Assembly (NCBI GenBank): GCA_030005635.1 | Contig: JARUHP010000005.1 | Span: 124,001-188,000, forward strand | Length of the DNA: 64,000 bases | Source of the DNA: Deltaproteobacteria bacterium IMCC39146 | GTDB taxonomy: Bacteria > Desulfobacterota > Desulfuromonadia > Desulfuromonadales > BM103 | Reading direction: 5' to 3' | Shown: piece after piece, positions 24,928 through 32,308 of the stretch | How the letters are laid out: each line of letters begins with the position of its first letter | Position numbering within the stretch: position 1 is the stretch's first letter | Notes under the pieces: model-generated | Database searches by the model: none | What the model was told of the DNA's origin: nothing | The model's input: only the letters and a program-made list of their open reading frames with translations | Program-made: the position numbers and the translations under genes

Positions 24928-25293
24928 ATGGCTATGAATATGAATGTATTAAACCTGAGCAATGATTACCTTGATCGTTTAAATGAAAATCATAATCGAG
25001 AAGATGTTATCCAAGAATATTTAGAAAATATCGGTGATCCATATTACATGGATAATTTGCAGCATTTATGTGAATGGGGTGGCTATCCAGATGAGAATTT
25101 AGACCCTGAATATTCTATAGATGAAGTGAGCCGTCAGAACGATTTGTGCAATGCTGTTGTTAGTGTGTATTTTGATGAAAAAGTACCGAGTGGAGGTTGT
25201 GAAGATATATTCCACAAGCAACATTGCGTTGGTAAGATTGTTATGTCCGTTGATCTGTTATCTGGTGACATCAAATGGAGCAAGTTTAAATAA
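24928..25293 (+). CDS. Hypothetical acidic protein
   Basis: About 121 residues from ATG at 24928, which has GGAG six bases upstream (a frame from 24904 adds eight residues without a site). It is acidic, with Asn/Asp-rich stretches (LSNDYLDRLNENHNREDV) and three Cys (LQHLCEWGG, NDLC, SGGCED plus HKQHCVGK). I recognise no family. It is separated from KTSC by 131 bases and shares its AT-rich composition, so it may belong to the transferred segment. Confidence 0.65.
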   Translation: MAMNMNVLNLSNDYLDRLNENHNREDVIQEYLENIGDPYYMDNLQHLCEWGGYPDENLDPEYSIDEVSRQNDLCNAVVSVYFDEKVPSGGCEDIFHKQHCVGKIVMSVDLLSGDIKWSKFK

Positions 25294-25418
25294 ATAGATA
25301 TCATCAGAATCGGGAACACCCAAACAAGGGTGTTCTAGGAATCAGGGGACATAAAATCTATTCTAATATAAGTTTTTCTCCTTAGCTATCAGTCAAACCC
25401 CGAACGAAAGAGCAACCA

Positions 25419-26603
25419 ATGCGCTTCATCCACACCTCCGACGTCCACTTAGGTAAAACCTACCGCACCTCAATAGGTGAAGCAGAACGCTACGAGGACT
25501 TCTTTATTTGCTTAGACAGTATCGTTACCGATGCCATCGAAGCAAAGGTCGACTTCGTCCTGATCGGCGGCGACCTCTTCCATGTCGGCCAGATCCTCCC
25601 CAGAACTTTTGCCAAAACCATAGAAACTCTGCAACCCCTCAAAGACGCCAACATCCCCTGCCTCGCCATCGAAGGCAACCACGACTGGATTCACCGTCGC
25701 GACAGCATCTCATGGATGGAAGCGCTCTCGCAGATGGGTTATATCCGCCTGTTGCGTCCATCACGGACAGAAGAGGGCGGCTACTGTTTCGATCCTTTCA
25801 ATATAGAAACCGGCATGGGTGGGCACATCGAAATTAACGGTCTCAACATCTATGGCCTCGGCTACATCGGTGCCCAGGCAGGCAGCCATGTCGAACGCAT
25901 CTGTGAGGCGGTGACCACCAAGAACAACCTGCTACTCTTCCACGTCGGTATCTGGACTTTCTCTCCGGTCGAGATCGGCAACATGAAGCCGGAAGACTCG
26001 CACCCCTTGGCCGAAACATTCGACTACGTGGCTCTTGGCCATGGTCACAAGCCATACATCGTCGCAACCCCTGCAGGCAAAGACTACGCCTACAACCCCG
26101 GTTCACCGGAGCAGGTCAATTTTGGCGAGCAGAAGTACGACAAGGGCTATTACTTCGTCAGCGTGAATGATGGTGAGTATGAAGTTGAGTTTAAGGCCAC
26201 ATCACCAAGGCCGATGATCGTGGCCACCATCGATCTGGATGAGGCCGAGGATGCCGACGCGGCATTGCTGAGGTTTGTCGAACAGGTTAAGACGCAACTT
26301 CCAGAAACCGAGGATGATCGTCAACCATTGCTCGAACTGAAACTGGTCGGTCGCGTCAATTTCCATCCCTTCGAGTTGAGTCGGGAAAGGCTCAATGTCG
26401 CGCTTAAAGAAATTGCCAACCCGTTGCACGTTGAGATCAAGAACCACTTGTCGTTGGTTACTCATACTGGTGGTGAAGAGACGGTTAAGAAATCACTTGC
26501 CGAAATCGAACATGATGTCCTAAAAGAACTGATTGGAGCCAACAGTGAATACCAGAGTCGGGGACACTTAAAAACAAGTGTCCCTTTTAAATGTCCCTTT
26601 TAA
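25419..26603 (+). CDS. SbcD/Mre11-like DNA repair exonuclease with a repeat-derived C-terminus
   Basis: A 394-residue calcineurin-type metallophosphoesterase. Metal-binding motifs are in order: HTSDVHLG (residues 5-12), GGDLFH near 50, EGNHDW near 86, a His in LLFHVGIW near 175, and LGHGHKP near 206. This is the SbcD/Mre11 nuclease fold. The AAA/coiled-coil SbcC/Rad50 partner is absent next to it. The last 15 or so residues (RGHLKTSVPFKCPF) are encoded by a family A palindrome, so the native stop was probably replaced by repeat insertion. Codon use is GC-richer than the SIR2-HerA segment. Confidence 0.9.
   Translation: MRFIHTSDVHLGKTYRTSIGEAERYEDFFICLDSIVTDAIEAKVDFVLIGGDLFHVGQILPRTFAKTIETLQPLKDANIPCLAIEGNHDWIHRRDSISWMEALSQMGYIRLLRPSRTEEGGYCFDPFNIETGMGGHIEINGLNIYGLGYIGAQAGSHVERICEAVTTKNNLLLFHVGIWTFSPVEIGNMKPEDSHPLAETFDYVALGHGHKPYIVATPAGKDYAYNPGSPEQVNFGEQKYDKGYYFVSVNDGEYEVEFKATSPRPMIVATIDLDEAEDADAALLRFVEQVKTQLPETEDDRQPLLELKLVGRVNFHPFELSRERLNVALKEIANPLHVEIKNHLSLVTHTGGEETVKKSLAEIEHDVLKELIGANSEYQSRGHLKTSVPFKCPF
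26560..26584. repeat. Family A repeat inside the sbcD-like 3' end
   Basis: GGGGACACTT...AAGTGTCCC, translated as the C-terminal residues of the SbcD-like protein. A partial second arm (TTTTAAATGTCCC, TTTTAAGTGTCCC) follows to 26610. Confidence 0.85.
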
Positions 26604-26672
26604 GTGTCCCTAATTATCAAGCATGACAATGACTTATCCTGACACACCACAATACCAAACTAACCGATCATT

Positions 26673-26780
26673 GGGGTCGGACCAGGCCAAGTAACTGTAA
26701 TCAAAAGAAACATCTCTTCAAAATACCCATTCTTAGGCCTTAGAAGCCCCATTTTGAAGCCAAAATGGATAAGTTAAGCG
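26673..26780. repeat. Family D repeat (~108 bp)
   Basis: Starts GGGGTCGGACCAGGCCAAG, continues with a conserved AGGCCTTAGAAGCCCCATTTTG block and ends in GGATAAGTTAAGCG. Closest copy at 28849-28956; others at 35428, 43542 and 62654. Confidence 0.85.
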
Positions 26781-26783
26781 GGG

Positions 26784-26884
26784 TATCGGGGGACATAATA
26801 CCTATTCTAATGTCAGCCAAGTTGCCATCAGGGTCAGTTTCTATAAACTGACCCCTGTTTTTATTATGAATTGTTATAATTGGA
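26784..26884. repeat. Family E repeat: solo left end of the RAYT1 element
   Basis: Starts TATCGGGGGACATAATACC and ends at TGAATTGTTATAATTGGA, matching the sequence upstream of the transposase at 51242 up to its ribosome site, including a GGGTCAGTTT/AAACTGACCC hairpin. No transposase frame follows, so it is a decapitated or non-autonomous copy. Confidence 0.88.
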
Positions 26885-26885
26885 A

Positions 26886-26945
26886 ATCGGTGACAGTTAC
26901 CCCATTAACAATTTGTGCAGAGAAATGAGGTAACTGTCACCGATT
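26886..26945. repeat. Family C palindromic repeat
   Basis: ATCGGTGACAGTTACC and its inverse around a 28-base centre containing TTGTGCAGAGAA. The second copy, at 41249-41307, splits a gene pair. Confidence 0.88.
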
Positions 26946-26965
26946 TTCCAAAACAAAACAAGACA

Positions 26966-26993
26966 AGTCCGACAGTTCGCGTACTGTCAGACT
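26966..26993. repeat. Short palindrome in the repeat array
   Basis: AGTC-C-GACAGT / ACTGTC-A-GACT with a six-base loop. Single copy in this window. Confidence 0.6.
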
Positions 26994-27006
26994 CCATCCG
27001 AAATTA

Positions 27007-27037
27007 GGGGACACAATAGCAGCCATATTGTGTCCCC
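27007..27037. repeat. Family A-like palindrome
   Basis: GGGGACACAATA...TATTGTGTCCCC. Last member of the 26560-27037 array, which is otherwise free of genes. Confidence 0.8.
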
Positions 27038-27130
27038 TTAATTCGTAACGCACGTAACATCTTGCCGGAGAATTGATCAGCGCCTATAATGCGTCGTGTT
27101 TCTTTTTACTCTAACATCACTTTGAGGGTT

Positions 27131-27802
27131 ATGAGTTACCTATCCAGGTTCAGCCAATTTGTCCGACATAAGTTAAAGAACTATTTTTTCACTGGTCTGT
27201 TGCTGGTGGTTCCGGTTGCCATGACTTTTATGGTGGTTCGCTGGCTTGTCAACTTGATGGACAGCATGCTGATCTCCATGTTGCCTGGGACTCTGCATCC
27301 TGATTTGCTTTTCGGTCTCTCAATCCCCGGGGTCGGTCTGGTGGCAACGCTGCTGCTGATTCTGGCAATCGGCATGCTGGCGGCGAATATCTTTGGCCGC
27401 TCCCTGGTGAATTTCTCTGAACGGATCGTTGATCGCATCCCGGTTGTCAAAGGCATCTACATGCTCTTCAAACAGGTCTCCGACACGGTTTTTAACCGTG
27501 ATCGTGGTGCTTTCCGACAGGTGGTTCTGATCGAATACCCACGTAAAGAAATCTGGTCCGTGGCTTTTGTAACCGGGGTCTCTTCAGGAGAAGTGCAGAA
27601 GGTGACAGAAAGGAAACTCGTTAACATCTTTGTGCCGACGACGCCAAATCCGACTTCCGGCTTCTATATTCTGGTACCGGAGGAAGATATGATTCCTCTG
27701 ACGATGACGGTGGAAGAAGCTTTCAAATTGATCATCAGCGGTGGGATGGTGACGCCGCCGATACGGGGTCCGGGGTCGGACCAAGCTAATGAGCTGAAAT
27801 AA
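27131..27802 (+). CDS. DUF502 family inner-membrane protein with a repeat-derived C-terminus
   Basis: About 223 residues from ATG at 27131 (GAGGG upstream). Two membrane segments near residues 18-38 (FTGLLLVVPVAMTFMVVRWL) and 66-88 (GVGLVATLLLILAIGMLAAN) precede a soluble domain with RIPVVKGIYMLFKQV and FVPTTPNPTSGFY, the DUF502 hallmark. Function is unknown; plant relatives act in membrane trafficking/stomatal patterning, which is not transferable here. The final residues (GPGSDQANELK) are encoded by a family D start (GGGGTCGGACCAAGCTAA), so a repeat supplied the C-terminus. A frame from 27089 lacks a ribosome site. Confidence 0.88.
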   Translation: MSYLSRFSQFVRHKLKNYFFTGLLLVVPVAMTFMVVRWLVNLMDSMLISMLPGTLHPDLLFGLSIPGVGLVATLLLILAIGMLAANIFGRSLVNFSERIVDRIPVVKGIYMLFKQVSDTVFNRDRGAFRQVVLIEYPRKEIWSVAFVTGVSSGEVQKVTERKLVNIFVPTTPNPTSGFYILVPEEDMIPLTMTVEEAFKLIISGGMVTPPIRGPGSDQANELK

Positions 27803-28058
27803 CACCAAAAAGTACGGGTTTTGCCCCCTTGAAATGGCTTATCGGTCGATTTTGGGGGGGGGTAAAAGTGGACTTATAATTTAATTGCGTGAGAATTGAA
27901 GAGTGCTATGGGGCTTTTTGTTTTTAAAATGAGCCTATAGCGTCGAAAATTTAATTTTTATGGGATGTTTTTATTGTGAAAATAGTATGTTAACTTGGTC
28001 CAACCTCAGGACAGGCCGGCACAGGACCTATCAAAGCGGGCTATGGAGTATTTAACTA
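27803..28058. other. Intergenic region, no gene seen
   Basis: AT-rich with a GGGGGGGGG run near 27856. No ORF or hairpin that I can name. Confidence 0.5.
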
Positions 28059-28628
28059 ATGACAGAAAACACGACAACTGAAGAAATCGAAAAGTTCTTA
28101 CAGCAACACAAATTGCCTGAGAAACTTGAAAGTTGGTTGAAATCCAAGGACTTCGCTAAAAGTTGGAAAGGCTACTGGGCCGAGGGTATGAATTCTGCCA
28201 AAGTGGTCCTCGCAGAATCTTCACCCAAGATGGACGTACGGGCATACATTCGCAATGGAGGGTTATGGGTAGAACTCCGTGAGCCAATGCCTAAGGTACG
28301 CCTTATTACCTACGAAGTTCAGCAACATGTCGAACCGTTAAAGGTATTTCTGCGCGCTTGGATTTATGAAGAGGATTGCGATCTCTACGAGACAATGCAG
28401 CAAATGGGTAATCAAACGTTCATTGGGCAGGAGTGGCGCGTTCAGAAAACAATGCCTACGCCCAGCTGGGCTAAATATTTACTCAATTCAGAGCATAAGG
28501 TCTTGGGTATCGGTTACATCTCACATGACTTGAAATTCTTTTCTGATCGCAAGGCTATCTCGGACAATCTTAAGAACCTGTCGAATGAATTCATCGACTT
28601 TGTATTTAATGCATCAAGTGCAGAATAA
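28059..28628 (+). CDS. Hypothetical protein
   Basis: A 189-residue soluble protein without a family I recognise. It is rich in Lys, Glu and Trp (WKGYWAEGMNSAKVV, EWRVQKTMPTPSWAKYLL), mixed alpha/beta, with no signal peptide, membrane segment or catalytic motif. The start ATG at 28059 has only a weak purine stretch (GGAG at about 28040). It stands alone among repeats. The composition is near the window average. Confidence 0.6.
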   Translation: MTENTTTEEIEKFLQQHKLPEKLESWLKSKDFAKSWKGYWAEGMNSAKVVLAESSPKMDVRAYIRNGGLWVELREPMPKVRLITYEVQQHVEPLKVFLRAWIYEEDCDLYETMQQMGNQTFIGQEWRVQKTMPTPSWAKYLLNSEHKVLGIGYISHDLKFFSDRKAISDNLKNLSNEFIDFVFNASSAE

Positions 28629-28712
28629 CCTGTTGACTGTTCTCCATCTCGATTGACCTGGATGGTGGCATCAAGGTCAACGATAGCAAGTTCGGCAAGC
28701 TGCTGGCGGTCA

Positions 28713-28736
28713 GGGGGACACTTCCGGAAGTGTCCC
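28713..28736. repeat. Family A repeat
   Basis: GGGACACTTCC/GGAAGTGTCCC perfect palindrome. A degenerate second copy (GGGACACACAAAAATGAGTGG) follows at 28761. Confidence 0.85.
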
Positions 28737-28848
28737 TCTTTATGTAAACTTGGATTCCCGGGACACACAAAAATGAGTGGCCCAAATGGGTGTTCCCAAT
28801 GACTTGAGACGAAACTCGCCTCGTTACTTTTATCCTTGGGTTATCCTT

Positions 28849-28956
28849 GGGGTCGGACCAAGCCAAGTAACCGTAATCAATTGAAATATCTCTTCAAAAT
28901 GCCCATTCTTAGGCCTTAGAAGCCCCATTGTGAACCCAAAATGGATAAGTTAAGCG
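28849..28956. repeat. Family D repeat
   Basis: Near-identical to 26673-26780 over about 108 bases (GGGGTCGGACCAAGCCAAG ... GGATAAGTTAAGCG). Confidence 0.85.
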
Positions 28957-28999
28957 GTAATGACAGGATTCAGGCGCATGGATATCATCGTAAAACGGC

Positions 29000-29485
29000 A
29001 TGAGTAACCTGATCGCAAAAATTGAAAACTGGATCGATGAGACCCTGGAATCTCACTGTGAACAGATGGTTCCGTGTAAGCAGCTCTCCTCGTACTTCGA
29101 TGGCTATTTTTCTGAAAAATTCCTCACCAATTGTTTTTATATGGTTGTTCCAGAATTACCTAAACCAGATTTTCCGGAATTAAGAGATGCCGGTTTCGGC
29201 TCATTTATTGACGATGACCATGCAGGCATCACATACAAGAACGGTTACTTCATAAGGGCGGAACAAGAAGACAATCTATACCTCCATCTTCACGAACTCG
29301 TTCATGTTTGCCAGTGGACCATCCTTGGCGCTGAAAAGTTCATAACGACCTATATGGAAGAGCTACAGAAGTATGGATATGAAGATGCTCCGCTGGAGCA
29401 AATGGCCAAGGCCTTTGAATATAACTACTCGATCCATGCCGATCCGATTGATGTTATGGACGCTCTGCGGGATGAGTTGGCTTAA
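29000..29485 (+). CDS. Putative zinc-dependent peptidase-like protein
   Basis: A 161-residue protein with a metallopeptidase-type HELVH motif (YLHLHELVHVCQW, near residues 94-106) and a following acidic stretch (EELQKYGYEDAPLEQMAKAFEY) that could supply the third ligand. No signal peptide is seen. The fold resembles small DUF-type peptidases, but I cannot name the family. It has GCATGAG-type weak initiation context. A 129-base internal segment is duplicated at 52480-52608 as a remnant. The physiological target is unknown. Confidence 0.65.
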   Translation: MSNLIAKIENWIDETLESHCEQMVPCKQLSSYFDGYFSEKFLTNCFYMVVPELPKPDFPELRDAGFGSFIDDDHAGITYKNGYFIRAEQEDNLYLHLHELVHVCQWTILGAEKFITTYMEELQKYGYEDAPLEQMAKAFEYNYSIHADPIDVMDALRDELA

Positions 29486-29582
29486 TCGGCAAGGGGGGTC
29501 AGGTAACGCTATCTGATGCAGTTGAATCGATTTTGGGGGCAGGTAACAAGTACATGACGCCAAAACCGTACCTCTCAAGTTA

Positions 29583-30098
29583 TCAAAATCTCAACTCAAT
29601 CCGCGGATAGACACCACAATTTTCCTTTAAACATCGTTCCACATCCTCAACCAAAGCAACAACCTCGATGCCCAGATAAACACCCTCTGCAAAACTGATC
29701 TTTTCAATGCCGGACCGGGTGAGTGACTGCGCACCGCGCGGCTCGTCGATAAATCGCTTTAACTGCGCCCCTGCCAATTGGATCAAGCCCTGTACGAAAA
29801 TGCCACAAGCTGTTGATTTATGACCTGCAGCGATCCACACTGTTTCCAGTGCTTCGTGCGCTTCCCACCAGTAACCATGGTTAAAGAGGTCGATGCCGTA
29901 CAGGTATGATTCGCAGGTGCGCCAATCATTTGGTGAAAAGTGAGGTAGGTAGTCGTCTTCATCATTGTAGGAGTGACCGGCCGGATCTGTGCGCGGATGG
30001 GGAAGGGGATTCTCCTTTTGGTAAGGCAGGTACCGATAGGGCGGAAAAGGAGGTTGCGTATATCGTGTCAGGTCCGGTTTGAGGAAGATCGGTTGCAT
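29583..30098 (-). CDS. DUF309 family protein
   Basis: A 171-residue protein with the DUF309 core: YLYGIDLFNHGYWWEAHEALE near residues 65-85 and IFVQGLIQLAGAQLKRF near 99-115. The domain is an all-helical fold of unknown role found in many bacteria. The N-terminal 60 residues are Pro/Tyr-rich (FPPYRYLPYQKENPLPHP). Start at ATG 30098; the upstream site is weak. It stands alone between a peptidase-like gene and a long repeat field. Confidence 0.85.
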   Translation of the reverse strand: MQPIFLKPDLTRYTQPPFPPYRYLPYQKENPLPHPRTDPAGHSYNDEDDYLPHFSPNDWRTCESYLYGIDLFNHGYWWEAHEALETVWIAAGHKSTACGIFVQGLIQLAGAQLKRFIDEPRGAQSLTRSGIEKISFAEGVYLGIEVVALVEDVERCLKENCGVYPRIELRF

Positions 30099-30157
30099 TT
30101 CGAAGGTCCCTTTTGAGTCTCAACGAATGGGTTCTGACCAGTCCTTGGAGTCGGGGT

Positions 30158-30180
30158 CACTCCCGGAAGTGTCCCTCTTG
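30158..30180. repeat. Degenerate family A repeat
   Basis: GGGTCACTCCCGGAAGTGTCCCTCTT; shares its flank with the copy at 32138 (TCTTGTGTCCCAAAACGA). The shared stretch continues to about 30215. Confidence 0.75.
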
Positions 30181-30193
30181 TGTTCCAAAACGA

Positions 30194-30222
30194 AGAGCAA
30201 CAGATTAACGATCTGTTGCTCT
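30194..30222. repeat. Perfect 12-bp hairpin
   Basis: AGAGCAACAGAT-TAACG-ATCTGTTGCTCT. A half copy without the second arm lies at 32181-32200, so the hairpin is part of a longer duplicated stretch. Confidence 0.8.
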
Positions 30223-30231
30223 AAAACGACT

Positions 30232-30510
30232 AAAAAACAGTGACGAAACAAATACCGCTGGGCTACCCTGAATCGACTGCGTTGTTCAACAGTTGCCGCA
30301 TCTGCTACCTATTAAAGTAGTTCTGCTTGATTCAGGTCCTGTATGGGCTGTCTGGCAGTTCCGTTAGGTGTCGCCATGGGTTGCCCTCAGGTTTTTACGT
30401 GCTCCATGCTGGCTTATTTCGCCACTGTCTGTTTTAAATTTATCGCCTCTTCGGCGACTGTCAATACAACTAAGAAATTAAAATATCAGTTACTCGGCTA
30501 ATGAAAAAAC
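30232..30510. repeat. Structured ~280-bp element, copy 1 (partner 43144-43427)
   Basis: A noncoding element similar to 43144-43427 with islands of identity and variable loops. Pairing that closes the core: CAGTGACGAAA (30238) with TTTCGCCACTG (30417); CCTGAATC (30267) with GATTCAGG (30330); CTAC/GTAG near 30306-30320. Copy 2 changes several bases yet mostly keeps the stems. It has no ORF. It could be a structured RNA or a non-autonomous mobile element; I cannot name it. Confidence 0.75.
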
Positions 30511-30598
30511 GCCATGCAAATATTCATCAGTAAAGCGTTTATCTAGACCTTAAAGACTCATTATTGATGCAAAAAGAGCCGGGGGCACTCAAAATAGT

Positions 30599-30757
30599 GG
30601 CTGGGGTCATGACCCCGGTACTGTTTGAAAGGAAAGGCCTGGCAAGTCGATCACCTAAACTTGTGTCTAGAGTTTTATGAAAACTTGTCTCATTGTCCCT
30701 TATTTAACGTTGCGCTAGCCTTTCTCTTTGTTAGCATGATGATATGTTGATGCTGGA
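30599..30757. repeat. Deleted copy of 36446-36841
   Basis: Matches 36446-36841 but lacks the family B hairpin (only GGGGTCATGACCCC remains) and about 200 bases that in the parent carry a terminator and a small ORF. The retained right part (TGGCAAGTCGA to GTTGATGCTGG) is nearly identical. Confidence 0.85.
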
Positions 30758-30760
30758 GCC

Positions 30761-30785
30761 GGGGACACTCAAGATAGAGTGTCCC
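30761..30785. repeat. Family A repeat
   Basis: GGGGACACTCAAGATAGAGTGTCCC-type palindrome. Confidence 0.85.
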
Positions 30786-30828
30786 AGATAAGTCATTGGG
30801 TTCGGACCAGGCCAACCCCCTGTCGTGA

Positions 30829-30863
30829 AACGAAGCTCATAAGTGTCGTGTTTGAGCTTCGTT
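30829..30863 (+). promoter_or_regulatory. Leader hairpin of the small lipoprotein gene
   Basis: AACGAAGCTCA and TGAGCTTCGTT form a perfect 11-base stem ending 28 bases before the start codon. It may act in transcript stability or be a cryptic repeat. Confidence 0.5.
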
Positions 30864-30890
30864 GAAATTCATAATTAAAAAGGAGACAGT

Positions 30891-31115
30891 ATGAATAAGT
30901 ACATCTTGATCCTGTTGTTCATTTGTTGCACTACCTTGACTGCCTGTTCCGGCGACCAAGGGGGGCAGCAACTTGAAATTGCGCAGTTCGAAGAAAAACA
31001 GAACAACAGAGAGCATGCTGTAAAACTGTACGAAGAAGTGGTCAGCAAGTATCCGGGCTCGCCTAACGCAAAGATTGCTCAGGAACGTTTGAATGCGCTG
31101 AAGATGGATAAGTAG
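30891..31115 (+). CDS. Small lipoprotein with a TPR-like motif
   Basis: 74 residues with a clear lipoprotein signal (ILILLFICCTTLTACSG, lipobox LTAC at residue 19). The mature part has one tetratricopeptide-like helix pair (NREHAVKLYEEVVSKYPGSPNAKIAQERLNAL), the length of a single repeat, as in small outer-membrane assembly lipoproteins. AAGGAGACAGT precedes the ATG. It is transcribed alone, with a family A palindrome starting six bases after the stop that could end the transcript. Confidence 0.8.
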   Translation: MNKYILILLFICCTTLTACSGDQGGQQLEIAQFEEKQNNREHAVKLYEEVVSKYPGSPNAKIAQERLNALKMDK

Positions 31116-31120
31116 AGATC

Positions 31121-31145
31121 GGGGACACATAACTAATGTGTCCCC
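31121..31145. repeat. Family A repeat, possible 3' end of the lipoprotein mRNA
   Basis: GGGGACACAT...ATGTGTCCCC, starting six bases after the lipoprotein stop codon. Confidence 0.85.
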
Positions 31146-31186
31146 GATCTCAGCGTCCCTGACCACGGTACCTTGACCCTTGTTTC

Positions 31187-31987
31187 TCAGTCCACCCGAA
31201 CCTTGCGCATCACCAACCGCAGCAGCGCCGGAGAGAGCCGGTTCAAGAGCAGGCCGACGCGCTCTTTGCCACCGGGGAAGACTTCCGCACGGCCTTTTGC
31301 CATGGCGACGATGATCTGCTCGGCACAGTTTTCGGCAGAGATCGCCGCGGCCTGAGATGGATCCATTTTGCCGTGGCGGGAGCCGTCGCCGCGCAGGGCG
31401 TTGCGTGAGACATCGGTGTTGACGAAGCCTGGCGAGGCGACCAGCACCTGGATCCCGGCATCGTGCACTTCGGCGCGCAGCGCGTCCATGAAACCTTGCA
31501 GCGCATGTTTAGCGGCGGCGTACCCGGAGCGTTGCGGTGAGGCAAACTTGCCCATCAGGCTGCTGACCGCAACGATCTGCCCCGAGCCTCGCGCGATCAT
31601 GCCGGGTAGGACCTTCTTGGTCAGGTCGACTGCGGCCACGAAATTGACCTCCAACAGCAGCCTGTAGACCTCCATGCTCGTCTCTGCCACCTGCTCGCGC
31701 TGGGTCATCCCGGCATTGTTGATGAGGATATCCACCTTGCGCGCAGACGTCTGCAGTCGACCCCAGGCGGTTGTGATTGAGCTCTGATTGGCCAGATCCA
31801 TGGGCAGGCAAAGGTGCTCATCCGGAGTGCTGCAGCTCTGGCGAACTGCTTCCAGCCGATCGACAGAGCGCGCTGAGAGGATCAGACTGGCTCCATGAGC
31901 AGAGAGCGAGCGCGCCAGCGCGGCGCCAATCCCCGAAGACGCGCCGGTGATCCAGATGGTCTTGCTGGTGAAGTCAACCATGGGCAA
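31187..31987 (-). CDS. Short-chain dehydrogenase/reductase (SDR)
   Basis: A 266-residue classical SDR. It has the cofactor loop TGASSGIGAALARSL near residues 14-28, the NNAGM motif near 90, the catalytic Ser (AVSSLMGK) near 142, and YAAAKHAL (YxxxK) near 155. The product is a NAD(P)H-dependent oxidoreductase; the resemblance to DHRS7-type enzymes suggests a hydrophobic alcohol or ketone substrate. GGAGGGTTGCCC precedes the ATG at 31987. It is GC-rich and convergent with the lipoprotein gene. The substrate is not decided by sequence. Confidence 0.95.
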   Translation of the reverse strand: MPMVDFTSKTIWITGASSGIGAALARSLSAHGASLILSARSVDRLEAVRQSCSTPDEHLCLPMDLANQSSITTAWGRLQTSARKVDILINNAGMTQREQVAETSMEVYRLLLEVNFVAAVDLTKKVLPGMIARGSGQIVAVSSLMGKFASPQRSGYAAAKHALQGFMDALRAEVHDAGIQVLVASPGFVNTDVSRNALRGDGSRHGKMDPSQAAAISAENCAEQIIVAMAKGRAEVFPGGKERVGLLLNRLSPALLRLVMRKVRVD

Positions 31988-32137
31988 CCCTCCCTCTGAC
32001 AGCTTACTTAAGTTCCTGAAAAAACAGTGCCGGTGACTTGGGGGACAGCAGACCTGTTCTCATGTGTTGCATCACATTACCCCTTAACTGCGATCACACC
32101 AAACAGATTAACAGCGGCGTTTCTCTGCCATGGAGTC

Positions 32138-32160
32138 GGGGACACTCCCGGAAGTGTCCC
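32138..32160. repeat. Family A repeat
   Basis: GGGGACACTCCCGGAAGTGTCCC; shares its right flank with 30158-30215. Confidence 0.85.
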
Positions 32161-32205
32161 TCTTGTGTCCCAAAACGAGGAGCAGCAGATTAACGATCTG
32201 TAAGC

Positions 32206-32255
32206 GGGGTCAAGTCTTGACTGGTGTAATTATGCACCATTCAAGACCTGACCCC
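32206..32255. repeat. Family B palindromic repeat
   Basis: GGGGTCAAGTCTTGA...TTCAAGACCTGACCCC with an inner GGTGTAAT-ATGCACC stem; about 55 bases before the MBL-fold gene start. Confidence 0.88.
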
Positions 32256-32308
32256 GATACATTTTGGCTGCAGCTTTCCACTTTTGCGGTGTCCGGTACA
32301 ATAGAGGT

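Noticed and set aside
28636-28712. Possible flagellar-cap (fliD-like) gene fragment, reading FSISIDLDGGIKVNDSKFG
   Set aside because: Too short and too weak to support; no start or neighbouring flagellar genes.
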